The notes under the pieces were generated by a model, which was given only the letters and a program-made list of their open reading frames with translations, ran no database searches and was not told where the DNA came from. A stretch of DNA of 64,000 bases, from positions 2,644,800 through 2,708,799 of the forward strand of contig NC_087388.1 in the NCBI RefSeq assembly GCF_963675165.1, read 5' to 3'. Shown here piece after piece: positions 35,094-49,800 of this stretch. Each line of letters opens with the position of its first letter. The stretch's first letter is position 1. The DNA is from Halichondria panicea (taxonomy: Eukaryota > Porifera > Demospongiae > Suberitida > Halichondriidae). A program made the position numbers and the translations under genes.

Positions 35094-35097
35094 ACTA

Positions 35098-37048
35098 GCA
35101 GGAGCGTCAATAGAGGCATGCGAAAACAGAGTTTTAATGGTGCATGAGACATGCACTGTGGACTTGAGCAAAGTCAGCAAAGAAGAGTCAGCTAAGAAGC
35201 CTTCTAAGACAACAAGCCACAATCATAATTCCGATCCGCCGAGATTTTGTTTGGGTTCTTATTCGAGACTTTCTGTGGCAGAGGTGTTGGTGATGGTTGA
35301 CGTCGGGGAAAAGGAGCTCTACTCTGGTGGATGTGTATAGGCTTTGATACTCGGCATGAAGTCTTGGCAGATGCTGAGGGACGTCGGGCACACAGTCGTA
35401 GACCGGGCTAAATCAGAGCCGGGACGGTCGCACTTAAATCTAACTTCTTTGTGTGTCGACCATTTGCAATAGATGTCTTTACCAGCTTAATACACATTGA
35501 CCCAGCTTTCTTATGTGACGATTATTATGACATCTTAATTATTTTACTTACTAGTTTACTGGAAATGGGCAAAACACCTTCGTTTTCGCGATAGTTTTTT
35601 GTATGAATCAACAAATATAAAATATAATTTATGGTTATCATGCACACTCGAGGTGTGCGCTACACACCCTCGGATATCGTGATACATCCCTCATGCCTGT
35701 GATTATTTGTCAAATCAGCATGGCTGCCAGATGGACTGCTATATCGAAGACAGTCCCAATTAATAGTACAATCTTCTCGTTGCTTCATTAATACGCTTTT
35801 ACTAGCCTCTTAAAATCAACCCTCAGCTTAAACCGTATGCATGTTTATCAAGCTTTCTCGTTCATAATTATAGGCCCCACTATTTTTCTCGATAATTATG
35901 CCTCAAGGCGAGGAATACGGTAAAGCTGACTGCATGTGTGTGTGTGTGTGTGTCTGTGTGTGTCTGTATGTGTCTGCAGCTGTAACTGCTCAATGGCGAC
36001 GAAAACTAACAGGCTTCTAGCAAAGTTTTTGATTCGTGGATTTGCAAACTAAACCTACATTGTAGGCTCAGAATCAGAGGAGGTCCGACACGATCACATG
36101 ATCCAGTTTTTAATTACCTTCTTGCTACATTCTTGCATTCATTTTCATGCATTTCCATGAAAGTTTGGCTCTAGACCTTTCATATAATCGATAGGTATTT
36201 CAGCCGTTTAGAATACAGAGAAGCTATAAAAACTTTACACCTGGCTACTTGTGTACAATATTATATATGTAGTGCAAAAAAACTATTTTTTTTCCTTCTG
36301 TATTGCACAGATATCATAAACTAACTACAGTACTAGATCTACACTGAACTAAAGAGCGACTTAGATTCGAAGCTAAGTGCGTAATTCACATCACTTCCTG
36401 TCGTACCTCCTCTGGCTCAGAATCATTCGTAGCATTATCTGTTTGTACAAAGTTTATATTTTTGGACAAAGTTTCTATTGCACTATTATTTTTCAGCTTT
36501 TTGTTAGCTACAAGAGTCAGAAAAGAGCTGCAAAGATGTATACTGCTAGATAGGGAAGTGCACATTATGCGGTGGAAGACACACAGTTATCCTTTTATCA
36601 ATACTGTATTTGTATGCTAATTAACTGTGCATGCTCTTGAACGGGGACATAGGAATAGAATTTTGGGGAGGTAGAAGAGCATAATGTGTTCCTCCCTACT
36701 TCCAGAATGGTGAACTTGAGCTCTTTGCAGATTCACTTAATTGACAGAAAATTCACACAACTTCCTATCATTATTGCCGAACAGGAAGCGAGGCGAATAA
36801 TCGTACTACGTGATTCTGGCCCATGTGAATGTATTTATATGTCTGTAACGGATATGGGTGGGGCACCCCTGGGAGCGTTCACGTGACCCTACTTTGGAGG
36901 CAATAAAAGAAGCAAACTATGTACATGGGCGTGACCACCTTGTACTGCAACTCTGCAAGCCACCGTGCACTCTCTGTATAGGTCACACTTGTGATATGAC
37001 ATTGCAGTACTTCCTTACCATCATATGTACATGGAATTCAATTTGCCA
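35098..37048. other. Intronic DNA with no recognised gene
   Basis: An unassigned 67-codon open frame lies at 35137-35340 (+). A (TG)n tract lies at about 35935-35970, preceded by ATTATGCCTCAAGGCGAGGAATACGGTA, a short relative of the GAGGCATAA palindrome. Otherwise AT-rich non-coding sequence within the last intron of the ankyrin-ROCO gene. Confidence 0.5.
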
Positions 37049-37057
37049 TTGTCACAC

Positions 37058-37636
37058 TAGCCTCCTTCACCGGCCTTCATAGAAAAGAAGGCCTGCTATC
37101 GACTGCTTGCGCATGCGCAAAATTATTGGATATTTTTTCCCGTAAAATTTCTTATAATACTGGATTCACAGAGAAAATATCCTAAAAGTCATACACAGAG
37201 CTATATAGCTAGCTAGCTAGAGACAGAGCTGTGTAGGTTTGTTGTACATGCAGCTATTTTCTTCTGATAGAATCAGTAGCAGTAGTATAGTAGACTTTCA
37301 CCAAAGTTAGTGTTAAATGGGTGTGGCCTGTCCATACACTCCGTTCAGACAATCGTCATCCACACTGTTGCAGGCTGTGAGTCTTTTGTTAACATAGCAG
37401 GCTCAGGGTAGCTATCAGAGAATGCTATCCGATGGGCTAGATACCTTCAAGCGAACTTTCTATCTACTTCCTTCAATCCACTTCCGTTCGTTGTGATGTC
37501 ATAGTTTTCTGAGCATATACGATGTTATCCAAAGCCCCCAGATACTGGGGGGATATTAGCGCATGCATGCGCAAGCAGTCGATACCAGGCCCACTTCCAT
37601 AAGTGAAGTGGGAAGTGCGGCCTGAGATCGAGGCTA
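37058..37636. mobile_element. 579-bp TAGCCTC element, 9-bp target TTGTCACAC
   Basis: Begins TAGCCTCCTTCACCGGCC and ends GCGGCCTGAGATCGAGGCTA. TTGTCACAC flanks it at 37049-37057 and 37637-37645. The interior is shared, in opposite orientation, with 39833-40402 (AACTTTCACCAAAGTTAGTG-like, CACACTGTTGCAGGCTGTGA, TTGTTAACATAGCAGGCT). No coding capacity. It is a non-autonomous member of the 7.6-kb element family, located in the ROCO gene's last intron. Confidence 0.85.
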
Positions 37637-37879
37637 TTGTCACACATGAACATTTATTCAACATGCAAAGTAAAGTTAATGATCTCTTAAAATTTTAGCG
37701 CAGCAATACAATTATAGCAGAGGGCAGCTTGCAACATTCATTATGTGTTGTACGTACATGTACGCCAAACGCAGGCATTGATGATTAATCTTCTTTGCTA
37801 TGTTACTACATGTACTCTGATTAACAGTCACAACTTCAAACAGGCTACTAGTGTATACACATGTAGTTATAAGACTTAC

Positions 37880-40800
37880 CAACACACCCAATGTAGTGGG
37901 GTATATCCGTTATTGTCAGTACAACCAACAATACAATTTTTCTCTTCAATGAGGTACTTCACGGCCTTCACACTTCCACCCCTGTGTATAGATAGTATAA
38001 AGTGAATGCAGGTAGTTTTTATAAGAAAAAAATGGTTGATCACGTCACAGTACACACTATGCATCATAATTGTCATGGGATTCCATACATGTAGTACATG
38101 CATGCATGTATGTATAAGTATTATTTTTGGATAAGGTAAGACACATTCAAATTAATATAATCATAATACATTAGCTATAAAAAATTTCCTGCTATACGGT
38201 AGTTGTTACAAAAATTGAATGATAATAATAACACACAGTAACATTATACCAGGAGCTGGTGTGTAGTAGGGTCCACCCGCAATCATTGGTCATGTTCACA
38301 TTACAGCTTCGTTCCTCAATAAAATACCTCACAATATGTAATTGATCATACCTGCATTTAGAAGGAAATTTTAAATTGATTGATCATACCTGCATTTAGC
38401 AGACACAGCCTATAATTACAAAGCAAAGAGAAATGGCACTCCTGCAACCCAGTATCATGTCTATCGATCTTTCTAAATTGGCTAAGGTAGTACGTAGTTA
38501 GTACCTTACTATACTCACTGGGATAAATAATAGTCCATCCATTTTTATTGCAGTGTTGTAATACAACTTTAAAGTTAACAATTTCACTTTGGTTTATGCT
38601 GAATCTGTCATCCATTCACTATTACTATAGTATGACTAAAATAAACTAGACTTCCTTTGAAATAAAACGAGAACGGGCCTGCTTGCCGCTGTGTCAACAT
38701 TCACTAATTATATCTTCTTGAAATTTTAATGTATAACATGATTATAAGGATAATTAACTTACGCACAAGCTGAATGAACAACTGTCCATCCTCCCCTTGA
38801 GCTTCCTCCAAACTGGTTGTAAACATTACATTGCTTCCTTTCAACCAGGTACTTCACAATATTCAAATGCCCACTCCTATAAAACAAGCAGAACAATGGT
38901 GAAGTGACCAAATAAAGCTAGTATTCACCGAGAACTCCACAGCAATAGTATAATAGTATAGTTAAGAGTGCTGTTCATCTCTTATTGCACGAGTAACCAT
39001 ACTATTGTGATACGGGATTAATTTCTGAGCACTCTCCAGTCACTATAAAGCTAGTATTCACCGAGAACTCCACAGCAATAATAGTATGGTTAAGAGTGCA
39101 TGCTATTCATCTTTGATTGCACGAGTAACCATACTATTGTGATACAGGATTAATTTCTGTGCACTCTCCAGTCACTAATAGCACATCACAAAGATTATGC
39201 ATGGTATTCCTAAACTACGAGCCCCACCCCCAGCCCAAGCTTATCAGTTCTGTACTGCCGGCTAGAGCTAGCAAAGAACAACTTGCTACACCAAAAAGAC
39301 GCAAGAGTCTACTGAATGGGCAGTAAACAATTTCGAGATTTGAAACATGGCTGCAGGATAGAAACAGAAGCCAGGAGGACGAAGTTGACAATTAATGCCT
39401 AGAAGACCTGCTTTTGACAATGGACCTAAAATCATTGGCTCTCAGTGTTCCCCGTAGAGACAAGAAAACTTACTGGTGAACCCTACCATCAACCCAATAA
39501 GCGCTATAGAAACTGGTAGTGAAAAACTTAACAGCCATAGCTATAGATATTAAACTAGGGTGACGCAAGCGCCATGGGGCAAGCGACGCATCCAACTCTG
39601 CTGGAAGAGATTGTGCAAATGACACCACATCTTGTGGCAGGTTGCCTGTGTATCCATATTGCCCAAGTGGTAATCGATAGATGCATTATTGGCATGACTG
39701 CAGATATAAACATCTCCTCCCATGGTAAAAGCTCTGTCTTTGTCAATAAATGCCCATGTATGGGCGTGGCACTGTGGGTGGAGCTGAATTAGCACGTGGA
39801 ACCAGTTGCAAGCATGGCAGCATAGAATATAGTAGCCTCGATCCCAGGCCGCTCTTCCTCGAAGAGAGGGCCTGGTATCGACTGTTTGCGCATGCGCCAC
39901 ATAATCCCCAGAAACTGGGGACTCCGGATATCATCGTATAATGCTCAGTAAAACCATGACGTCACAACGAAAGGAAGTGGATTGAAGAAAGTGGAGAAGA
40001 AGGTTTCTAGCCCGTGTGATAGCATTCTAATAGCTACCCTTAGCCTGCTATGTTAACAAAGAACTCACAGTCTGCAACAGTGTGGATGGCAATCGTCTGA
40101 ACGCAGGGAAGGCTGACAATAGCTTATATGGACAGGCCACGCCCATCTAACACTAACCTTGGTGAAAGTCTACATATAGACTCTATCAGAAGAAATAGCA
40201 TGCTGTAACCAAACGTACAGCTCTGTCTCTAGCTAGCTAGCTATATAGCTCTGTGTATGTAGTGTTCTTTGTGTGTATATGTTATTCAGGATATTTTTCG
40301 CGGTAAAATGTCAGTTTAATGGAAACATTACGGGGAAATTATGCATAGTTTTGCGCATGCGCAAACAGTCAGTAGCAGGCCTCCTTTTTGAGGCCGAGGC
40401 TAAGAATATAGATGCTTTTTATGATGGCAGAGAGAGAGATATACCAGCACAGAGGGAGAAACACCACTCCTATGACTTAAGATATAAGCTGAGAGCTGTG
40501 GCAGCAGCCAAAAAGAGCATAAACTGCTGCTGTGCAAGAGTTTGGAGTAGACTCAACAATGAACGCCCGTTTCGAATAAGCGCCCATCTCGTTTAAACGC
40601 CCCCTCTACAGACTTCGATATGAAATAAACGCCCAGGCGTAAATACAGTATATGTTAGGCAAACGCCAGAACCCTTTGAGTTAGTAATACCTTCACTCAG
40701 GCTGTGTGCCCTGTAAAAAGCAAGACTCTTTTCAGCTGTTTCTGAGAATCTTTCCTGTTGCTCCTTATTGCTAATCTTTCTTTGTTGTCGCTATTCATTT

Positions 40801-43800
40801 CTTTATTCTTTATTCCCGTAACTATTAAACATACATCCTCTATTCCTTTATTGACTCACATAGAAATTGGTAAAGGATCACGAGTCCCAAAAGCAAATAT
40901 CGTATGCCGGCCCATGACATACAGGGGGGGGCAATTGAAAGAAATATTTTTACAAAAAAAAAGTTAACTGTTTTTTTCAAGCCCAATCAGACAGTGTAGC
41001 TTTTCTGGTCATGGGTTGATTGATGACTATATCAATATAAAAGCACCGCAGGTGCTGATGCCTCAGTGGAGGGGCGCCAAAGCTACATAACACTAGAGCA
41101 CTAAAGTGTAAACCCTCGGCTGGCTGGTGACATGATTAAGAGAAACCAGAAGAGTGATATAATGCAGTGCATGTAGTGATGTATGACTGAGCTGTCTAGC
41201 ATGCACCAGGGGCGTAGCCAGACTTTTGAGACAGGGGTTTCTTCAGAACAATCAGCGGCGCGATAGCGCCGCGAAATTTTTTGTGGCCACGCCCACTTCC
41301 GGTACCACACCCTCTTGATTGGGGCACACCTACTGCTTATTGACTATTGTTCATGACTTTTTTACATGTTTGTGAGAAGCTAGCTAGCTATAGACGTAAC
41401 ATACTAGGCATGCAGGTGCCAATTGTGTATTGCTAGTCTAGCTGAGCAACAATTAAATGTCATTTACCTGAGAGGTTTCATGTGGCTGAGATTGTTCTAA
41501 ACTTGTACACTTCCTGAATAAAGTTGTGCTTAGAGCTGAGTCTGAGAATACTGGAGCATTGAGGATTGATACTAGATCTAGGACTTAAGTCTTGGTCTTC
41601 TTTGTTTGAGGTAGCTAGCTAGCTGAGACTAACTAGCTGAGACAAAGCCAAAGTGAAACGCTTCACGGTGCTGCTCTGATTATTGATTTGCAGCCACGTG
41701 TGAAAAGATGGGCAGGGCTGCATGATTTCAATTATAGGGGAGCCCTGCCCAATTTTCTCAGCAGCTCCTGGGGGGGTTTCTGGGCAACCAGGAAACAATG
41801 GTAGCTACGCCCCTGTGCACTGCAACTCAGGAGCAATAAAACAGATGCTGAGTTTTAGTGGTACATAGATATATGTACTGTGGATCACAGCAAAGAAGCT
41901 TGGAGTCTCAGAGAAGTACTGTATGGCTCCTGGAGTAGGACCTAGCAGTGTGCTACAGAGACAGCAAGCCAGACACAATTCTATTTTAGCGACCCTTTTC
42001 CATTGTTCCTGGTAAGGGATCATTTCAGCTGTAAATACGTAGGGTACCTCGAATAAAGGCCGTGTGTAGTAATAGCTAAGCTGCCAACGTGTAAGTTTAG
42101 CATTTGCTCGCTTTTATTCGACAACGAAGCATTAACATCAAAATCTTTCAAATTTAAAACTACTACCTTGTTGTGTTGAGGCTATCCATGGCATAAACAC
42201 AGTGCCATCGCATCCAGGTGAGTAGACTCAGAATACAAACAGACAGACAGACTGACTGACTACTATAACCCAGTGGCGTGTACAATGGGGGGCTTTGGGG
42301 GCTTGAGCATCCCCCTGTCCTCCCAGACAACCATGAAACTAATCCTATCACTCAGTAGCTAGCTAGCTAACGGTGCAGCTCCAGAGCTAGAGGTACGTGC
42401 AGCGATTACATGTACAAGTCATGACCACGCCCAATTGAGCATGCGCAACCAGCATTGCAATGTTGTTATTAGCCTCGATTCAAGGCTGATTTTAATCCGC
42501 CTGGAATCGAGGCTATGTTGTTATGTAATGCATAATAGCTGATCAAGATCCTCTGCACTCTCCCAGTCACCTCTTGCTCCACTGAGAGATACTGAGAAGC
42601 AGTGACTAACACTAGATTGACTGGACATCTCCATTGCAGTGATTGACCAGTTTGCTAGGATGTACCCCAGGAGAATAGTGCATGGAGATCCTACAAGATG
42701 ACTGACTCATAATTATGTCTTATTATCACGCTATGCATGTATTAGATCCCGTTTGAGTGTATTTAGCAGGGAACTATGAGCTACAGTACCGGTACTATAG
42801 ATTGCTCTAGGCTACAAACTACAACATTACATTGTATTGTCATTTACAAGAAGATACACATAGTAGCTAGATGCTTTGTCTAGTAACATGACTAGAATGG
42901 AGCTCTAGAGTATTTTTGGCTTTGTTTGAGAGTAGTAAAAGTCGCTCGTTTCCAGTGTGCTGTACTTTTTTGATGCAAGGGTGCATGGGGAGGAGCTAAA
43001 AGACACGCCGAAATAAATGCGGGGGCGTAAAATCGCGCGCGTAACGGCCCCATTTTTTTCTGTGCTCTTGTGCACCCTCCTGCTTCAATCTCTAGAAACG
43101 CCCCTGTAACCCGTGGCGCCGCGGCGCGCCTTGGGTTAATAAACTACTAATAGCTTTTTATACGCACATTATAATTATTATCATCAGAATGTAATTCTGT
43201 TATCATGATGAACATTTTTGCATTATGTAGAATTCAGGAATCGCAGGGAAACTCAAATAGTGGGTAGTGATCGACCATGATTGTTGTTAAAAACGATTGA
43301 TGCCAAAAGTTCAAGTCTAAAATTAATGGCTGCATCATGATCAGCAGAGCCTTGCAACTCTCTTCTCACTCTTGCAGCTCTCTTCTCACTCTTGCAGCTA
43401 CCAATAAGTTAGCGTTCTAGGGCAGAGCTAACTACTAAGTAGAGTAGCAACACTTCATGGGCAAGTTTTTCTACGCACTCTTCGATCGTGCTATTCTGCG
43501 TGCTATGCAATAATAATAATTATTAGCTAACTACTAAGTAGAGTAGCAACACTCCATAGACAAGTTTTTCTACACACTCTTCAATCGTGCTATTCTGCAT
43601 GCTATGCAATAATTACCCATGCACTTCGTTGAAAGTTGCAAAGAATTACACAGAATTCGAGCTAATCTACAGTGATCACTGCATGGTCTTCTAGCAAGAA
43701 AGAGGGGCACATGACCCTTCATGTGCTATGCACTGGATCTGCCACTGGTATAGTAGTTGCTTACTCCCCTTCATACGTACATGAACATAGTGTCTATAAG

Positions 43801-46800
43801 TCTTTGATGTGGCTCTAAAATAGCAATTTGAATGAACCTCCCAGGCCCACCAGAGGACAAAAGCTCTGCTCCCAAACTGTCCTTTATACGGAGGTTCCAC
43901 AGCACTAATTTTAATTTGCTTTCTTGTGGAATTCTTTACATACATGCATGTACAGTGGAACCTCCATAAAACGGACACCATTGGGGAACAGCCTTTTGGC
44001 CGTTATAGAGAGGTGGTCTTCCTTGGGAGGTTTCGATTGCCAGCTATGTGTTTTCTATGAGTCATTTCTTGCTGCAAATGAATCTTGGAGCTTTGCTAAC
44101 TGCTTATTTAGCTCATACAAGCTTTGAAAAGGCTGTAGAGACGAGCTACAGCCAGGTTTTCACGATTGTGCAAATAATGCTATCTCAGCAATAATTTTCT
44201 GCTAATTCTGGGTGTGGCTGTCCGTTCTGGGAGGTTATTTTCCATTGCTAAAGCTAGTTGGGGACTAGAAAGCTGCTCGTTACACGGAGTAGAGAGGTGG
44301 TCGCTCCTGAGAAGTTGCTTTACATTGAATTCATTGTAGTTTCAATCCTTCAATCCGGACCTGAGCTCTTGGCCGTTATATAGCGTGTGGTTGCTCTTTG
44401 GAGGTGGTCGTTAATGGAGGTTCCACTGTATATAGCATAACGGAATTTTCATTTTAAATTTGTTCTCTTGTCTCTAGCTTTTACTTCGTATTCCTGCTTT
44501 TTTGTACGTTATTTGTCTCGTCCAAAAAATTCAAAAATATTTCCTCAACAGTTGTTGTAGTGGGAAATCATTTTAGGGGGTGATCGTAAAAATTAATGTG
44601 TGTAACATCAAATATCTCTGGAACTTATGGCGCTATAATTTTATATTGCTAATTCAAGGGGGTATACTTTTTGATTAGGGGGTATACTTTTTTTATGGGG
44701 TATACTTTTTCTCAAATGGTATATATATATTTCTTGAGAGGGGTATACTTTATATCATAAGGGAGTATCTTAACCTATATACGCCACGGGCGCCAATTGG
44801 CAAACATTATAATTATTCAACAATTGGCATTAACCCTTTCCCCGCTTTAGTATAGGCGGCTACTGCTAATTTTTAAGAAATGATTGTGCGGGCTGTGTTG
44901 GAGCTATGCACACCCTGTAGGTACCAGCACATGCGCATTGAGCTGCTCTTTCACATGGTATTTTCATTGTGCTGCCTTAGGTACGCTTCATACAGTATTG
45001 TCGAAAGAAAAGTGACCAATTGATAATTGCTACAAGATCTTTGTAGGATAATCTGAGCGAAGCTCTAGGGCAGCTAGACAGTGAGGATATCGATGCCTAT
45101 GGCCTTGTTGAGTCAGAGGAGAGTGACTGGGATCATAGCCAGATAGGAAGCTACTCCTCAGAGTTCAAGCTAGAAAATAAAGAGCCTGAAGAGCCAGAGG
45201 AAGAAGCTCATGAAGCTCTTGAGACGGACCAAGTTCCTGGACCTGGGTAAGTAACTATAGAGTAGCATCTGTAGTCTTCCTAGCTTCAATATAAGTTTGT
45301 TTAGGCTAGTTACATCAGCATTGGACATCATGAGCCACCATTCAACTTGTAAACCTGTGTGTAGGTGAAGAAAACATTTTCCGGGAAAAGAGCGTCTGCC
45401 GATACGACCTCATAGACAAGTTTCTGCAGATCCTGATTGAACCATGTCACCGTGAGAACATTGAGAACACTTATTTAGTGCCTTTAGTCACGTTGTGCCT
45501 TCATACAATATTGTTTGTGTACATAATTGTGATGTTTGTAAACAATCGCTAATTAGTTTGGGGTGGTCTGCTGCTAGGTAAGGATGATGGTGTCAAGATA
45601 CCCCCGGGGTCTGGGCTACCTGTAGGAAATAGTTACGAGTGATTTCAATGTATGGTTCACGAGATACGAATTTTTAAAGAAAAATATGTATTTATTTTGT
45701 ATTTTTTTGTTTTAATTAAAGCTGGGAAAGGGTTAATTCAATGGGGTATACTTTTTATCTCAAGGGTATAAATTATACTAGAGGGTGTAATACTTGTTAC
45801 TTTTTTAAGGATAAAATCGATGACCATTTCCAGAAGACCTTTGACTATTGATTGACCTTTGACCTGAAATCCAGGAGGCTGGAACCACTTGACCTTGACC
45901 TTAGTTAATTAAGGTCACAAATACTTCTTTTTTAGACTACCGTATAGAGGGAAATTTTCGTGTGGTGCAAATTTTCGCGTTTTTCGAGGGCAGAAAAGTA
46001 ACACAAATTATAACCGGGATAAACTACCACACACTGGTAATTTTACATGCAAAATTATTGGTGGGTGTGGTTTCCTGGCATTGAACCGCGAATATCAGAA
46101 ACCACAAAAATTTCTGCTGACCCGCGAAAATTTACCGCTATATATACGGTACTTCAAGCCTACTTTTATAGTGTCTGTAAGTTTTAAACGTTATTTTGCA
46201 GGTGGGGGGGGGGGGAGTCAAATTTTATTTTTGCCAATTTACTCAAAAGCAGAGATACAATCAAAAGTCAGTGCTCTTGTACTAGCCACGCTATCGTGAG
46301 CGGCTTGTAATCCTAGAGGTCAATACACAGCTAGCCTCGAATCCAGGCTGATTAAATTAATCGGCCTGGATTCGAGGCTAACGCACACATGGCACAGCTG
46401 GCTTTGAGACTTGTATCTCTGCTTAGAGATACAAGTCTCAGAAGATACCCCTCATGAAAAATATAATGAAAAGTATACCCACTAATGAAAAAGTAATACC
46501 CCCTTAAATTATGCACTAATACAGCGCCATAGGAACTAAAGTATTTCTGGACAAATTTGTTGTATAGAGAATTTATTTAACAATTCATGTGTGAATAATT
46601 ATACCTTAGCCGACAAGTGTGCTTGAGTTCCATGGCTAAGCAAAACGGTACCCAAAAAACCTGATATAATTGAGTAGTAATCGCTGTATGTACTTATAAT
46701 TATGTATAAACTATACGAAATCATGTACCGTATAGCGGGTATATTTCGAGGGTATAAATTTTCGCGGATGGACCTCTACAAAGGATTTCGCGGATTTTAT

Positions 46801-49800
46801 TTTCGTGGTCTGAGTTCCAGCCTTTTGGCGCATGCGCACATCAACATGCAGCTGTACCTCCACACTGTTAGCCTCGAATCCATAATACTGAACACACCTA
46901 CTATTCATAAATTTTCGTGGGTATAAATTTTCGCGGTACAGGCTCAATCCGCGAAAACCGCGAACATTTATACCCTCGAAATATACCCGCTATACGGTAT
47001 ATGTTAGCTAAACTATTCAGCAATGTTTGTGCCAGAATTCCAGACCTTAGCCGACAACGATTGGTCTTTTCCATCGCTAAGCGATTGTCCACTATTGAAA
47101 AATCTTAAACAACCACATACCACTTTGGCTGCTATGGAGATAATTTTAGATAGATCATTCTTTTACCTACACAATGGTTATCAGCAGAATTTCTTAGAAA
47201 TGTTACAATCACGTTATAGTTATAACACGGGCACGAGGGATGTATGGCATACATTGAGGGCGTAAGCCCTGAGGGCTGATTGCAATATGCATCCCGAGTG
47301 CACGTGTTATAACTAGTTTATATCCCGAGGGTATAACAACATAGTAAACTGCACAAAAATAATAAAAGAGACAACCCTAGACACAGCTCAATCTCTTCTC
47401 TCCGATATGTGCCAGTATCTGCAGCGTATAAGATTGGCATGGACCAAGAAACGGCTTGACACAAAATTGTTGGAGTTCAACGCTGGAATCACTCCTGCAA
47501 AACAGCCCCACCCCACGACTAGACTGCTGCAAAAAAATAGTCCCACCCCACTGCTGCTCGGCCTCACAACCAAGCCAAAGAAGGCTTGACTCTATACACT
47601 GCTGCAACACAGCTTAAGCCCCCAGCAAAAAGATCCGCTTCTAGATGCATGCTATGTCGTGAAGCAGAATTGACATGCATCACGAGGACTTAGGTCCAGG
47701 AACACAGAATCTTCCACAAAATGAACATTGAACAACAGACAATTTTAAAACCTGCATGGTTGCAAACAAGAAACTCCAGCAGTGCTGAACATTCTTGCAT
47801 GGCTGGAGTTATTTCTCATGATGTTATTTCTAATTTTATGTCTGTCTAATGCCAGAGGGGTGTTTTGTGGTTAGTGTATTATGACTTTGCGTTAGTGCAT
47901 TATGACTTAATTCATGGTTACAGTGGTTTTCCATACCTTTGCAGGCTATACTCCAAGAGCACTGCAACCACAATGTAGTGATTACCTGTCTGTGTTATTT
48001 TAGTCCACCCACACATCACAAAAATCAATGATGGACTGGCTATTGCAGACTTTTCACACAACTCAAGGGGTTACTACTCTACTTTCACAGCACTCCTTGT
48101 ATAATTATAATGCTTGAGGTCAACAAGCTGCTTTCGGAAATATCCAATTTTGAGCCTAGTAAATATAGGCCCTCCGCTCCCTATAGCTATACATACAAGT
48201 TTTAGCTCATATCATTTTGCCACAATGAACCAAGCAACAAGTTAGCTGAGCTACCATCAGAGCTACCATCACTTCAGTCAGACAAAATATGAGACACCTG
48301 GAACATTTAGCGGCTATTATAATTATTTGGCGAGTGAGCTATTAGAATTTGGCGATTTTTAATTTGACGTCTTAGGCTACTACAGCAATTAGGTCCACTA
48401 ATTTGGCCGTTTTGAAATTGCCAAATTAAAACCAGTTACAGTTTGCATTTGCAGGCCATAGCAAGTAATTTTGTTGGCTTGTTACTAACAATCATAACAG
48501 AAGCCAACCAAAATACTATATTTACTACATTGTGGTTGCAGTGCTCTTGCAGTACAGTGCAACAACCAAAGAGAGTAGATTTTTTTTTATATTATTTTTT
48601 TCACATTTTGTGGCATATCTTCTGAAGTAAAAGTGATATGATCTATTTGAGTACAGGTACTGAAAGTTCAACTATTGGCGCTTCCATTGGACCACCACCT
48701 GTTACATCATATGACATCATCACTATGAAATGGCTGTCTAAAGATGTGTACCTCCGAAAATATGTTAGGAATAAAAGTAGCTTATTTGTTTGAGTTAAGA
48801 TCTGAAATTTGTTGTGTATGTACCTGAGTATAATTATTGCTCATCTTTTGAGCTTCAACGGAAGTCTGGGCTACTAGTAAGTTCTGAGAAATACTGCAAT
48901 TTGCTGTTTTTTGGTGGCAAATATGTTAGGAATACAACTTTTGATTTTATGCTAGTTAAGGTCTGATTTTTGAGAAGGATGTACTACAATAGTGTAAAAT
49001 TCATTTAAACTAACTTACAGGAGCTAAACAAGTCTCTTCTTTGCTAGAGCGGCCCTTCTTGTCAAAAATGGTGATTTTGCTCCGTTTTGCTACTTTTGCT
49101 GACGTATGCAATGATATGCATTGATTTGTGACATCACAAATCATCTTGTTGTTATTTGCTACATCCAAAGGTCATGCGATGTCTATACCTGCAACTACAC
49201 AGTTGGTGTTGGTCATTCTGTGTCACACGGGCGTGGCAATTGAGCTTACTACGTAGCCAAATCGCCCCAAAAGTCATAAAAAGCACTGTTTTTGACAAGA
49301 TGGGCCGCTCTAGCAAAGAAGAGGCTAGCCTAACTCCTGTAAGTTAGTACAGATGAAAAGTACACTATTGTAGTACATGCTGCTCAAAAATCAGACCTTA
49401 ACTAATATAAAATCGAAAGTTGTATTCCTAACATATTTGCCACCAAAAAACAACAAAATGCAGTATTTCTCAGAACTTACTAGTAGCCCAGACTTCTGTT
49501 GAAGCTCAAAAGATGAGCAATATACTCAGGTACATGCACAACAAATTTCAGATCTTAACTCAAACAAATAAGCTACTTCTATTCCTAACATATTTTCGGA
49601 AGTACACATCTTCAGACAGCCATTTTATACTGATGATGTCATGTGATGTAACAGGTGGTGGTCCAATGGAAGCGCCAATAGTTGAACTTTCAGTACCTGC
49701 ACTCAAATAGATCATATCACTTTTACTTTAGAAGATATGCCACAAAATGTAAAAAATGTGTACCAAAAAAAAAAATCTACTCTCTTTGGTTGTTGCACTG

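Noticed and set aside
38358..38615. Additional ankyrin exon (QSEIVNFKVVLQHCNKNGWTII)
   Set aside because: The repeat is poorly formed, no clean acceptor was found, and including it would disturb the otherwise uniform phase; noted only as a possible decayed exon.
39550..39934. 116-codon minus-strand open frame with many Cys and His
   Set aside because: Much of it is repeat sequence and the right part is the terminal region of the TAGCCTCG element; also open in other frames.
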